NCBI GenBank assembly: GCA_036939975.1
Contig: JALLPB010000231.1
Span: 1-27,360 of the forward strand
Reading direction: 5' to 3'
Length of the DNA: 27,360 nt
Source: Cyclostephanos tholiformis
Lineage: Eukaryota; Bacillariophyta; Thalassiosirophyceae; Thalassiosirales; Thalassiosiraceae
Numbering within the stretch: the stretch's first letter is position 1; each line of letters opens with the position of its first letter. A program made the position numbers and the translations under genes. Shown here piece by piece: positions 1-8,220 of this stretch. The notes beneath the pieces were generated by a model. That model was not told the DNA's origin, did not search any database, and saw only the letters and a program-made list of their open reading frames with translations.

Positions 1-342
1 ATTCAGCGCAAAATTTTGCATTTTTCATATACTTGGGTCGACATATGAAATTTACCACAGCCCTTTCTATCCAAACAAAAAACGACACACTTAGGGGTTG
101 GAAACAAAAACTAATTATGATAGATTTAGCCTTCACACTTTGCTGAATGGGTGTTGCTTTTATGCCCCAGCAAAAACAACGGTAGATTCATACACACGAC
201 ACAACGAGGTTGAGGGAAAAGTTCATTTTTATTTTTTTAACTAAGATTTCTTACTTTTAGGGTATGAAACTACTAAAGTATAAAAGTACTAAATGGTAAT
301 AAACTATGAAAGTATGAAACTTGGTAATACTGATTATTACTA
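1..342. other. AT-rich gene-free stretch downstream of transposase remnant
   Basis: No coding region of convincing length or composition is visible on either strand. Around 260-330 there are imperfect short iterations of tatgaaa/actaaa, which look like simple decay of AT-rich DNA. The stretch lies beyond the C-terminal end of the minus-strand transposase remnant and may hold the remaining end of that transposon, but I could not identify a terminal inverted repeat. Confidence 0.4.
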
Positions 343-800
343 CTACTTATCGCCGTATTCAACCTCGAACAATGGCTCTTCATTTGCGACGGTGAGCTGC
401 ATGATGATGGCGCACGCATAAAAAACACTACTGTGCTTTAGAATGTCGTGGCGGTATACCTGCCTGAGGATCCCCCAAAATTTAAGGCGAGCGTTGAAGG
501 TCTCATGGCGAGACCTCACGCGCGCCTGCATCTCGAGGTTCTCCTCGGGATTGCAGTCGTTGTTGGGGCACTTTATTTTGTTGGCATGCCCCACGTAGCT
601 ATTGTCGGCCTCCACCCTCTCGCCGGGCTCAAGGCAATGGGCTAGCTTGTTAAAAAAATCTTCAAAACATTCCACTTACCGGCGGGGTAAGGTCCGCCGA
701 CCCACACCAAATTCCCCGCCAGAATGTTGATCCCGAGTTCATACCTCAGGGCCAACTTCCCCGCATACTTATGCAGTCATTGCCCACGTCGTGGGCACCT
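343..800 (-). pseudogene. Broken DDE superfamily (Harbinger/DDE_Tnp_4-like) transposase, C-terminal half
   Basis: The minus strand encodes the C-terminal part of a DDE_Tnp_4-type endonuclease of the kind abundant in diatom genomes. Reading from about 790 down, one frame gives a block with NLVWVGGPYPAGKWN, which matches the family's G-D-I-V-W-x-N-G-P-x-P-A-G strand region. The frame then shifts near 655, inside a run of T/A, and continues as an intact 110-codon frame (675-343) with EPGERVEADNSYVG (containing a family-typical acidic residue), KCPNN, RVRSRHETFNARLKFWG and a terminal EPLFEVEYGDK. The N-terminal half is missing, and the retrotransposon LTR starts at 856, so truncation by that insertion is plausible. 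The upstream boundary of homology is uncertain. The frameshift makes this a fossil, not an active enzyme. Confidence 0.75.
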
Positions 801-855
801 AACCTGCTCTCAAAAACAATCTGTCGGGCAGCGGTGGTGAGCGAGGGGGGGGAGG

Positions 856-983
856 TGTATCCTATGCTCAATTACAAGTTTTATTAGGTTTTATTATTTA
901 AAATACAGACTAAGATCTATTCTAAGCTCACTCTTTAATTATCAATTGCATTCTAGTCCAATCCTTACTTCGACGATAGGACA
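856..983 (+). repeat. 5' LTR
   Basis: This 128-bp copy begins TGTATCCTATG and ends GATAGGACA, so its ends form a short imperfect TG...CA inverted repeat. It aligns with 5415-5540 with about eight substitutions and one 2-bp indel, roughly 93% identity by eye. That implies an old but not ancient insertion. LTRs this short are at the low end for the superfamily. Confidence 0.92.
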
Positions 984-1098
984 TTTTGATCAAAATAACT
1001 TATCCTAGAAGATCAATACCTTACACTTTCATAACGTCAGCATGTCAAACGACTAAGTCCAAAAGTTGAAATTTGATTCTCAGGCGGAAAGAAAAATC

Positions 1099-1865
1099 AT
1101 GGCGACAACAATCAACCCAAAGTGAATTGCATCATTCAATTCAAAGATCCCAAACCTAGCAACGAATCCATCAAAGCCAAATTCACTGAATTGGATGGAG
1201 CAGAAGTCTCCAAAGTCATCCATGGGTACAAAACCAGCGACAACCAAGCTAACCTCGTGCTTTTGATGAACCAAATTGTCAATCTGGAAGACCTTTACAA
1301 TATGTTTGAGAATGGAAAATCAAAAAAGCTTGCACAAACAATGTCTAGAGCCCTTGATGGCCAAGTCAGAGATGACTGGATCGAGATCATCAATGACGTC
1401 AACAACTGGGACAACAATGACAAAAAGAAAGAGTTAATTTGATTGCTAAAAAAATTAGGGTCAGCAACTTTCAGTCCTAAAGTATTTAAAAATCAATGCA
1501 AAGTAATTGAAGATGGGATGCTCAAGATCTCAGAAAATAATCTTCGAGTTGGGACCTACCGACTCATTCAAATTAATAAGATGCTTCCATTCCTTGGCCT
1601 CCAAGCAAAGTCTTACGACATCGGGGACCTAAACAAAATCATTGTCAAGAGTCTCTCCCCGAAAGCCATGGGCAAGTACGTCAGAGAAGAAGGCGACGAA
1701 CTCAACAACGTGTCCGACATTCTTAACATGATGTCAATAATCGACACTAAGCTGCAACTAAAGAAGGAAGTCAAAGCCTTAGAAGAAGAAAAGCAGTGGA
1801 AACAAAGATCAAATCAACAATCAAACGATAAAGGGAAAAAGAATGGAGAAGCCAAGAGGGAGTAG
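1099..1865 (+). pseudogene. gag-like region of the retrotransposon, interrupted
   Basis: An ATG at 1099 opens a frame that stops within nine codons. The long frame begins one frame over (1122) and runs to a TGA at 1440-1442, after which the same frame continues to 1865. The translation is Lys/Asn/Glu-rich and mostly helical, with a strongly charged C-terminal tail (KALEEEKQWKQRSNQQ). Position directly behind the 5' LTR and composition make it the capsid-like gag. I see no intact CCHC zinc knuckle in this frame. The frames covering 1843-2112 are Lys/Thr/Pro-rich and may hold the decayed nucleocapsid part. Confidence 0.7.
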
Positions 1866-2108
1866 AAGAAGAACCCCTGTCGCAAACATGACGGTGCCCA
1901 CGATTTCAAGGACTGCCCCGACAATCCACACAGGAAAGGTGGCTCCAACAAACCCACCAGCAAAAGCGGTAAAGAAAAATCAGCAAAGAAAGACTTACAT
2001 TCGACCAAAGGAAATGATTCAAACACCAAGAAGACCCCCACGGTCGTTATTGACTAATCAAAGAATCATTACGCCGATCTTAACTACTCATCCGATGAAG
2101 GCTCAGCC

Positions 2109-2878
2109 ATGATGGTTCTGGCATTGACAAATCACAGTATACAGCTCATTGGTACAACTGTCATCGAAGTTCCTTCTCAAGATGGAAAACGCCACGCTAC
2201 AACTGTCTTGATAGACTATGGTTTCACCGGCTACGCAATCATGTCATATCCATTTGCCAAAGATCTAGGCTACGAATTCCAACACTGTAAAGGGGAAACA
2301 TACCGAACGGCAACAGGAAACATGGCAACATCACTTGCAGTGAAACTCACGATGTTCGACTTCCTCACTTAAGTCGTAACAGAACTTTCACAGCAACATT
2401 CGAAATCGCCCCAGCAGAATTCGGAGACTTTGGTTATGGAGTCATCATGGGAATCAATATGATGGACAACCTCGGAATTGACCAGTCCCGAACAGAGAAA
2501 GTAATCACTTGGGGACCCGACATTCAAGTTCCAATATTTCCAATCAATTACTGGACTGATACACACATTCAAGCTATCTGCAAAGGCGCGAAACCAAAAA
2601 CAACTCTTTCGGAAAACCAAAGAAAAGAGCTGAAGGAGACGATGAATGAAAATTCTGCCACAAAAAGCAGCTCCAACCTCTTTTTGAATACTAACAAACT
2701 AGCGGAAGCGAGTTTCAAAAACGCTGTCTATGAAAAGTCCAACCTTGTCGAGATTGCAAAGCGCAATGGGGCTAAATTGACTCCACAGCAGCAAGCCCTC
2801 CTACTCAACGTACTCGTCAAAACATCAAAGTATTCAGTGGAGGATGCGGATACCACAACGGACAACCTGTTGGTCTAA
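2109..2878 (+). pseudogene. Retropepsin-like aspartic protease region, decayed
   Basis: The frame at 2109-2372 encodes LIDYGFTGYAIMSYPFAKDLG, the shape of a retropepsin active-site loop in which the catalytic D-S/T-G triplet reads D-Y-G. The frame ends in a stop at 2370 and continues in another frame (2447-2878) with IMGINMMDNLGID, the usual second half of the protease fold, followed by a linker toward the reverse transcriptase. The Ser/Thr-to-Tyr change next to the catalytic Asp, plus the break, argue against activity. Confidence 0.7.
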
Positions 2879-2880
2879 AA

Positions 2881-3480
2881 TTGAAACCTGGCGCTATCCC
2901 TTATCGAGCAAAACCCTACCCAATTCCACTAAAAAATAGGGAGGCAATGGAACATGAGCTCACTTATCAATGCTCGATCGGATGCCTTGGTCAACTCACA
3001 CCCGAACAATTCGAAGAACGCGAATGGCCATTTCCAGCATTCGGAATCCCAAAGAAGAATGGAAAGGTTCGGTTTGTCGTTGACTTTTGTCAAATCAACA
3101 ATAACCTCATTTGACGTGAATTCCCTCTCTGGACCACGGAGGAAATTCTTACATCCATTTATGGATTTCTTTACGCAACAAGCATTGATTTAAATATGGG
3201 TTACCCATCAATCCCATTGAACGACGAGGCAAAAAAATCCTCACAATTATCATGCCCTTCGGCGCATTCAAATGCCTCACACTGCCCATGGGAGTAATGT
3301 CAGCGTCGGACCTTTTTCAATCTCGAATGGTCCACATGTTCACGGGAATGAACAAAAGATGCCCATTTCCATACATCGACGATGTTTTGCATTTTAAGGG
3401 CAACGTTCAAAGAACACATCTCTATTTTAGACTAGATTCTAATCCTAATTGGCGACTCTGGGATGCAAGTTAGTGCTGAG
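2881..3480 (+). pseudogene. Reverse transcriptase domain, Ty3/gypsy type, broken
   Basis: RT blocks appear in order across three frames: PAFGIPKKNGKVRFVVDF (finger region), SIDLNMGY with the first catalytic Asp (about 3190), IIMPFGAFKCLTLPMGV and DLFQ (about 3250-3320), and the catalytic YIDD box at 3372-3383. An in-frame TGA at 3112 and a shift near 3235 separate them. The catalytic residues remain, but the domain cannot be translated as one chain. Confidence 0.9.
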
Positions 3481-3639
3481 AAAAGCTGCTTCTGTCAGGA
3501 GTCTGTGGAATACCTTGGATTCCAACTCCAACTCCATCGCACAGGGTACACATCACTTCCATCGCCGGTGTCAGCAATCCTTCAGATCAACCCACCATTA
3601 AAAATCACATCCCGTGACGTGCCGAAATTTGCAAACCAA

Positions 3640-4140
3640 TCACCTCACTCGTAAGGACGTCAAACTTGCTTGGGGAGAAGAACAACAATGAGCATTTGAT
3701 AAGGTGAAAGCGGTAATTTTGGAAGCAATCATGCTCGAATACCCAAACCCGAACTGCCCCTTCGATTTATATCCCGATGCAAGCAGCAAATACGCAATGG
3801 GAGCAGTCCTGGAGCAAGACAGAAAAATTATTAGCACCTTTTTACGAAAATTTAACGACGCCCAACTCAAATACACAGTCTCGGGCCAGGTGCTACTCAC
3901 TGCGGTCAAGGCTTCTCCCAGATAATTCAGGGATGCGAGATCCGAATTCATTTGGATCATCAAAAACGCACGACAACACTCACCACACGAATCTTCGCAA
4001 GATGAGAGCACAAATTTTTCTCGACTCTGAATTCGCACCATCATTCGTTCACATTGAAGGGGCGGACAACACAGCTGCCAATGGACTCAGAAAGGCTCCA
4101 GATGACGGATGGCTGCAACAATCCGCCAAAAATCACACCT
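3640..4140 (+). pseudogene. RNase H domain of the retrotransposon, broken
   Basis: The frame at about 3704-3925 carries LYPDASSKYAMGAVLEQD, then a TFLRKFNDAQLKYTVS block, matching the gypsy RNase H pattern (first catalytic Asp in the PDAS motif; a typical element has TDAS). It is followed by a stop at 3923 and a frame change. The next frame includes FVHIEGADNTAANGL, the usual end of the domain with the late catalytic Asp and the A-D-x-L-S-R-like context decayed. Confidence 0.85.
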
Positions 4141-4259
4141 GAAATTTTTGCGATTCTACACAACAATCTCAACGCACGACAACTTTCCACTCAACATGAA
4201 ACAAATCTTGTATAATTTGAATCATCCACAATGGGAAACACTCAGACAAAATCTCAAAA

Positions 4260-5360
4260 AAAAACCATGACATTCAACAGTCTCGTCTGGGTTCCAAAAA
4301 ATCTTCAGCAACGAATTGTCGAATGGTATCACTCCAATCTTCAGCACGCCAGGCTAAACCAAACAATCAATCAATTGGTCAAACATTCACCTGGAAAGGT
4401 CTAAGCACGATGGTTGAAAAACACATATCGACCTGCAGCAGCTGCCAACGAAACAAACACACAAATAAGAAAGCGTATGGAACAATCCCGCTTACCTCTG
4501 CCCTACGCGACAAACAGCCATGGGAGGTAGTTCATGTCGACTGTTGTGGCCCCTGGAAAATCAGATGGCACGACGACAAATCGGGGCGGATGCACTCATT
4601 TGAGATACATCTACTCTCGATGGTTGATGCATGTACAGCGTGGAGCAAATTCTGTCGTATCAAAATGGCATCATCGCTCACAACAAGAAGCAGATTCAAT
4701 AAAAACTGTTCTGCAGGTACCCCCAGCCGCGAAAGGTGGTTCACGACAATGGCAACGAATTCATGGGATACGAATTCCAAGAATTGCTCGACAGCTACGG
4801 CATCGAACCGAAACCTACGACGGTAAAAAATCCAACTGTGAACGCAATCTTGGAACGAATTCATGGAACGCTTGGCGAGCAACTCCGAGCAACAGTTTTT
4901 GGTGCAGATTGGAGCAACAACGTCGACACGCTTATTCAGGCATGCCCATTTGCTCTTTGTGCAACTATCTAGAAGCATATACTAGCCAGCACAGCTAACA
5001 TTCGGACATGACCTTATTTTTTGACAGAAGGTGCTCATCAACTGGGAACGAGTGAAATCAGTTCGTCTCAAAGATGCAATTGACAACAAAAAAGAAAATA
5101 AATCAAAGATGCAATTGACAACAACAAAAAAGAAAATAAAAAGCGTCTGGAGCACGAATATAAAGTCAGAGACAAGGTTCTCCTCGTATTCAAGAATTAT
5201 GAACTACACAACAATCTGAAGATCTCGCCCTCCACTTATGCAAGAGGCCCTTTCACGATCATCAATGATAGCAAACGGCACGGTAAAAATCCAGTGCGGC
5301 ACATCCGAGGATACTGTGAGTATCCACAGGATCACCCCTTATCATCCACGTGAGGAGTAA
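4260..5360 (+). pseudogene. Integrase and C-terminal region of the retrotransposon, broken
   Basis: An HHCC-type zinc-binding end is visible (WYHSNLQHARL, then CSSCQRNK at about 4435). The catalytic core keeps its DDE-type residues: VVHVDCCGPW (about 4527), HDNGNEFMGYEF (4739) and NPTVNAILERIHG (about 4831). At least one frameshift lies between the first and second Asp. A C-terminal DNA-binding-like end is recoverable in pieces: KVRDKVLLVFKNYE (about 5164-5205), GPFTIIND (about 5247), then after another shift NGTVKIQCG and RITPYHP to a TGA near 5355. A tandem duplication (5068-5140) lies within this region. Confidence 0.88.
5068..5140 (+). repeat. 35-bp tandem duplication inside the retrotransposon
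   Basis: The unit beginning tcaaagatgcaattgacaac occurs at 5068 and again at 5103, with the second copy about 3 bp longer in its caa tract. It disrupts the segment between the integrase core and the C-terminal end and looks like replication slippage. Confidence 0.85.
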
Positions 5361-5414
5361 ATCGATCATAGTATTGATTGAATTTAGTGATTATCACCAA
5401 ATTCCATGGGGGAG

Positions 5415-5540
5415 GATATCCTATGCTCAATTACAAGTTTTATTTGGCTTTATTATTTAAAATGCAGACTAAGATTTATTCTAAGCTCTCTTTTATTATC
5501 AATTACATTCTAGTCCAATCCTTACTTCGACGATAGGACA
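5415..5540 (+). repeat. 3' LTR
   Basis: This is the direct-repeat partner of 856-983 and ends identically in GATAGGACA. Its first two bases read GA in place of TG, so the canonical terminus has decayed here. It is preceded by the purine-rich tract at 5407-5416. Confidence 0.92.
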
Positions 5541-5632
5541 GTTGGAGTGAGAGTAAACGATGCTGTGGTCACCGACCTTGTTAGATTGGCATATTTCTTT
5601 GAGACTACCAATCATACTTATATAGAGAAAGC

Positions 5633-6778
5633 TTAAGTACTATCTAGACCATAAATCAATTGCTTCCTCGCCTGAATGACCTCTATCAGAGCCTTGAGAT
5701 TGATAACCCTGCGCTCAGATTCGATCATGGCGGACAAAGCAAGCTCGAGCTCCCAACGCAACCGTTCCAGCTCTGCGTCGTAGGAATAGGGCAGAGGAAG
5801 AAGCGGGAGTGTCATCGTAGAAGACGATGTGTCCATGAATTGATGGGGGCAATGCCGCGCAGAAGAAAGGGAGTCGCAGGATTGGACGGACGAGGGATGG
5901 ACCTGGTTGTGACAGTACTGATGATCGTTGTCCCGTGGCGTCCCGAGGCATTCGACCTGAAATTAAGTACGAAAATAAACGATTAGAATAACATGATATT
6001 CCATTGAGGTTGGAGAGTGGCCTTGCAATCTTACCTTGGCGTTAACCATCTCGGCGATCGATTTACCGTCACTGTCGATAGCACCTTTTTCTCTCACGCC
6101 CACCCTACATCCCTTCTCTGGCACCAGTTCCTCCGTCAATCTCGTCTTCACCTCCTTCTCCTCTGCTGTCTTAAGCAGATCACAGTGCGTTGCCAGCCTC
6201 GCCGCCACCTCATTCACGAACCCCCTAGTCTCTCCATCGATCTCTTTGTAATTCCTCGCCACGATCCTTGCCATGTCGGCAAAGGGCACGAGGCCGTGGG
6301 TCCTCCTGTGAATTCTCTTCTCGTCCCGTCCCGCGAGCAATTCCATGAACCAACTGTGGGGCGATAACGGGAGGTCCGCGTACCGCCTGCATAGCGGGGG
6401 TAGATCAAGGTCTACGTACCTTCGAACATCGGAGGGGAGCAACGAGACGTCCAGGGGATCACGGCGCATCGTCCTAGTAGCAGCGCCGTACGAATGGAGG
6501 AGGAGCTGCCGCTCAAGCATGAAATAGATGTTGTAGTTGTTGAACCTTTTTGAAGTCCTCTTTTTATGCCACTTCTTGTTGATGACGCTCTTCTTCACAG
6601 AGGAGGAGGCCGATGAAGTCATCGTTGTTGCTGTTTTCGGGAAGCCTGAGAGGTCGCGAACTTCACTTGAATCATCCTCCGATCCATGTTCTGTTGTACC
6701 TACTTTTCCTTGCATGCTCGGAGTCACAAAGGAGTAGGGCGAGGAGTAGAATGGACCAGGTGGAGTGGGCTTCATCAA
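5633..6778 (-). CDS. HMG-box-like domain protein (two exons)
   Basis: Exon 1 is 6778-6035 and exon 2 is 5956-5633, joined over a 78-bp intron (6034-5957; GTAAGA donor, TTTCAG acceptor, phase 0), giving about 355 residues. Reading without the splice hits a stop at 5963, while the joined frame stays open to 5633. After a Ser/Thr-rich N-terminus, residues 68-98 contain a basic stretch and RFNNYNIYFMLERQLLL; residues 165-195 contain PFADMARIVARNYKEIDGET. This pair resembles the two halves of diatom HMG-box-like domains (N-x-Y-x-x-F-x-x-E-R, then F-A-x-x-A-R-x-I/V-A-x-x-W/Y-K-x-I-D). About 66 residues lie between them. Exon 2 ends in a probable coiled coil (AELERLRWELELALSAMIES). A nuclear DNA-binding role is inferred from the family and untested. 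The stop lies 92 bp from the retrotransposon. Confidence 0.75.
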
Positions 6779-7082
6779 GACTCAAAAAAGTGCTTCGAAG
6801 TGAACTGTTTAAATTTGTGGTATTACATCCACTCTATGAAATAAAGATATCGTAAGACACAAACATAAAATAATACTATTATTTATTAATTAGTATTCAA
6901 AGCAATGAAGGATCGCCAACAAGATGATCATCGGCTGTACTATTGTACGAAGTTTTCTGAGTCCACAACATCACCTATTTTGAAAAAGGTGTGCGAAGCT
7001 GATGTATCATACCAGACATCGTCCGCCAGAAAATGACCTTTGCCTTCGCATCGACAGAGGCTGTTAGATTGGAGCTGAGGGA

Positions 7083-7266
7083 AAGCTGTTAAGAAAAATT
7101 AAGATCATTGCCAGAAAATTAAGATGGCCGCTGCAAAGAAAAATTACGATGGCCAGAAAATTAGGATGGCCATCTTCCACGGACGCTCTAAAAGTACGAA
7201 TTACCTAGTTTACAGTATTCGTCCGTGGAAGATGCATCTTAATTTTCTGGCATCTTAAAACAGCTT
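7083..7266. repeat. MITE-like fold-back hairpin
   Basis: The inner stem pairs 7171-7185 (catcttccacggacg) exactly with 7220-7234. It extends outward by pairing 7153-7168 (ccagaaaattaggatg) with 7235-7250 at one mismatch. A second copy of that arm (ccagaaaattaagatg, 7111-7126) pairs perfectly with 7235-7250. The outer ends 7083-7090 (aagctgtt) match the complement of 7259-7266. The loop is about 34 nt. No coding capacity and no clear target-site duplication. A non-autonomous fold-back transposon or a transcribed hairpin are both possible. Confidence 0.75.
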
Positions 7267-7273
7267 AACCGCT
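7259..7273 (+). repeat. Left copy of an exact 15-bp inverted repeat
   Basis: AACAGCTTAACCGCT here is the exact reverse complement of AGCGGTTAAGCTGTT at 7982-7996. The two copies enclose 738 bp, roughly centred on the GC-rich inverted repeat. It overlaps the outer end of the 7083-7266 hairpin. Confidence 0.8.
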
Positions 7274-7295
7274 GTGGTTACATATATGTAACCAC
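7274..7295. repeat. 22-bp perfect palindrome followed by T9
   Basis: The sequence from gtggttacata to its exact complement tatgtaaccac is perfectly self-complementary and is immediately followed by a run of nine T (7296-7304). It could form a short cruciform. A stem followed by a T-run also resembles a Pol III-type stop, but no Pol III gene is visible upstream. Confidence 0.85.
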
Positions 7296-7530
7296 TTTTT
7301 TTTTGAGCTTCGTACGAGCTTCATAAGTTTTCGAATTTTTGTCCGCTGACAACGTTTGATAGCTAGAAATGAAGCTGATGGCTTCCTCCTTTTTTCTCTT
7401 GCTGAAGAATCTTGTCGCGTCGATGACGTTTTTTAGGTTCCCTTTCGGGTTACGAAATTAGTTAGCTTTGCTAGTAAAAAAGTACGATAAACGCTAGCTA
7501 AAAGTTGTGTTTTGTGTGTGTTTTCACACG

Positions 7531-7692
7531 ACGACGACGACGACGACCATGGCGTCCGCCGGGCCGATACGGCGCGAGCACACGCCCGATGGCGACGTCC
7601 AGTGGCTTCGCATGAAGCCCTGATCGTGCTCCATCGGGCGATGTGCCTAGCGCCGTATCTCCCCGGCGGCATGGTTGTCGCAATCGCCGTCG
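7531..7692. repeat. GC-rich inverted repeat with about 62-nt arms
   Basis: The left arm 7531-7593 and right arm 7632-7692 are about 80% complementary. Exact blocks include GATACGGCGC against GCGCCGTATC and CGCCCGATGG against CCATCGGGCG. The 38-nt loop contains its own stem, ggcttc-gcat-gaagcc (7605-7620). The arms are GC-rich and sit in AT-rich DNA, unlike the flanks. Confidence 0.8.
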
Positions 7693-7981
7693 AATCCATT
7701 ACATCGTAAATAATAGACTAACTAGTTTTTATTTTATTACTCAACTAGTTTAACGATTTAGTTAAATCGCTTTTACCACCCCCCCGCCCGACCCCTTCAG
7801 AAGAGGTTACGCGCGTCCGATCGGGCGGATCCATGGATCCCACGCCGTATGAGGGGCAAACGGCACCACCATGGTGGTAATGTTGTGGATTGTTGTGTTT
7901 GTGGTTTAAGGTACTTTTCGTACTATTCCTACTGTAGAATCCTACGGGGCGGGAGTTTTTTGTTCCCGCCAGAACCCTTAT

Positions 7982-7996
7982 AGCGGTTAAGCTGTT
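7982..7996 (-). repeat. Right copy of the exact 15-bp inverted repeat
   Basis: AGCGGTTAAGCTGTT is the exact reverse complement of 7259-7273. Immediately outside are TTAA-containing sequences on both sides (7255-7258 and 7995-7998), but these do not line up as a clean target-site duplication. Confidence 0.8.
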
Positions 7997-8220
7997 AATC
8001 CCTGGTGTTTCTTAATCCCCGGTTTTTACGGTATGTTAATTTTGAATCGTACAACAACCGATTCCTCAGTATGTAGCAAGATTTTTCAACCGCCTCGCCG
8101 CGCCTCAAATTTCACAGATTACCCTACCTAGGTAAATTCACGAACATAATAAATTCTTAGCAACACCACATTATCGTGTCCTGTGATGCAAACAATGAAC
8201 AAGGCAGACCAACCTGACCA

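Larger units (their letters stand above)
856..5540 (+). mobile_element. Degenerate Ty3/gypsy-type LTR retrotransposon
   Basis: A 4.7-kb element is bounded by two direct repeats (LTRs at 856-983 and 5415-5540). The interior on the plus strand reads in the order gag-like, protease, reverse transcriptase, RNase H, integrase. Integrase after RNase H is the Ty3/gypsy order, not copia. The coding region is broken by many stops and frameshifts: for example an in-frame TGA at 1440, a frame change near 1122, and breaks near 3110, 3240, 3430, 3640, 3920, 4700 and 5273. The element cannot encode a full polyprotein. A purine-rich tract (tgggggagga, 5407-5416) immediately before the 3' LTR is the likely polypurine tract. 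I found no clear tRNA primer-binding site after 983 and no matching target-site duplication (ggagg at 851-855 versus gttgg at 5541-5545). It ends 92 bp past the stop of the HMG-box-like gene. Confidence 0.93.
6779..8220. other. Gene-free, palindrome-rich intergenic stretch
   Basis: No credible coding region is visible. The stretch lies between the starts of two divergent genes (HMG-box-like at 6778, minus; ShK-like membrane protein at 8221, plus), so it contains both promoters. It holds a nested hairpin (7083-7266), a 22-bp perfect palindrome (7274-7295), a large GC-rich inverted repeat (7531-7692), two 14-bp perfect palindromes (7827-7840, 7865-7878) and a small hairpin (7948-7970). Short open frames at 7433-7709 exist on both strands only because of the GC-rich inverted repeat. 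Confidence 0.7.

Noticed and set aside
7433..7709. Overlapping open frames on both strands of the GC-rich hairpin
   Set aside because: They arise from the inverted repeat at 7531-7692 and its GAC/CGA-rich arms; no start context or family supports a protein.
7255..7998. piggyBac-like element with TTAA target duplication
   Set aside because: TTAA occurs near both 15-bp repeats but overlaps the right repeat and is offset on the left, and the termini do not begin with the CCC typical of piggyBac.
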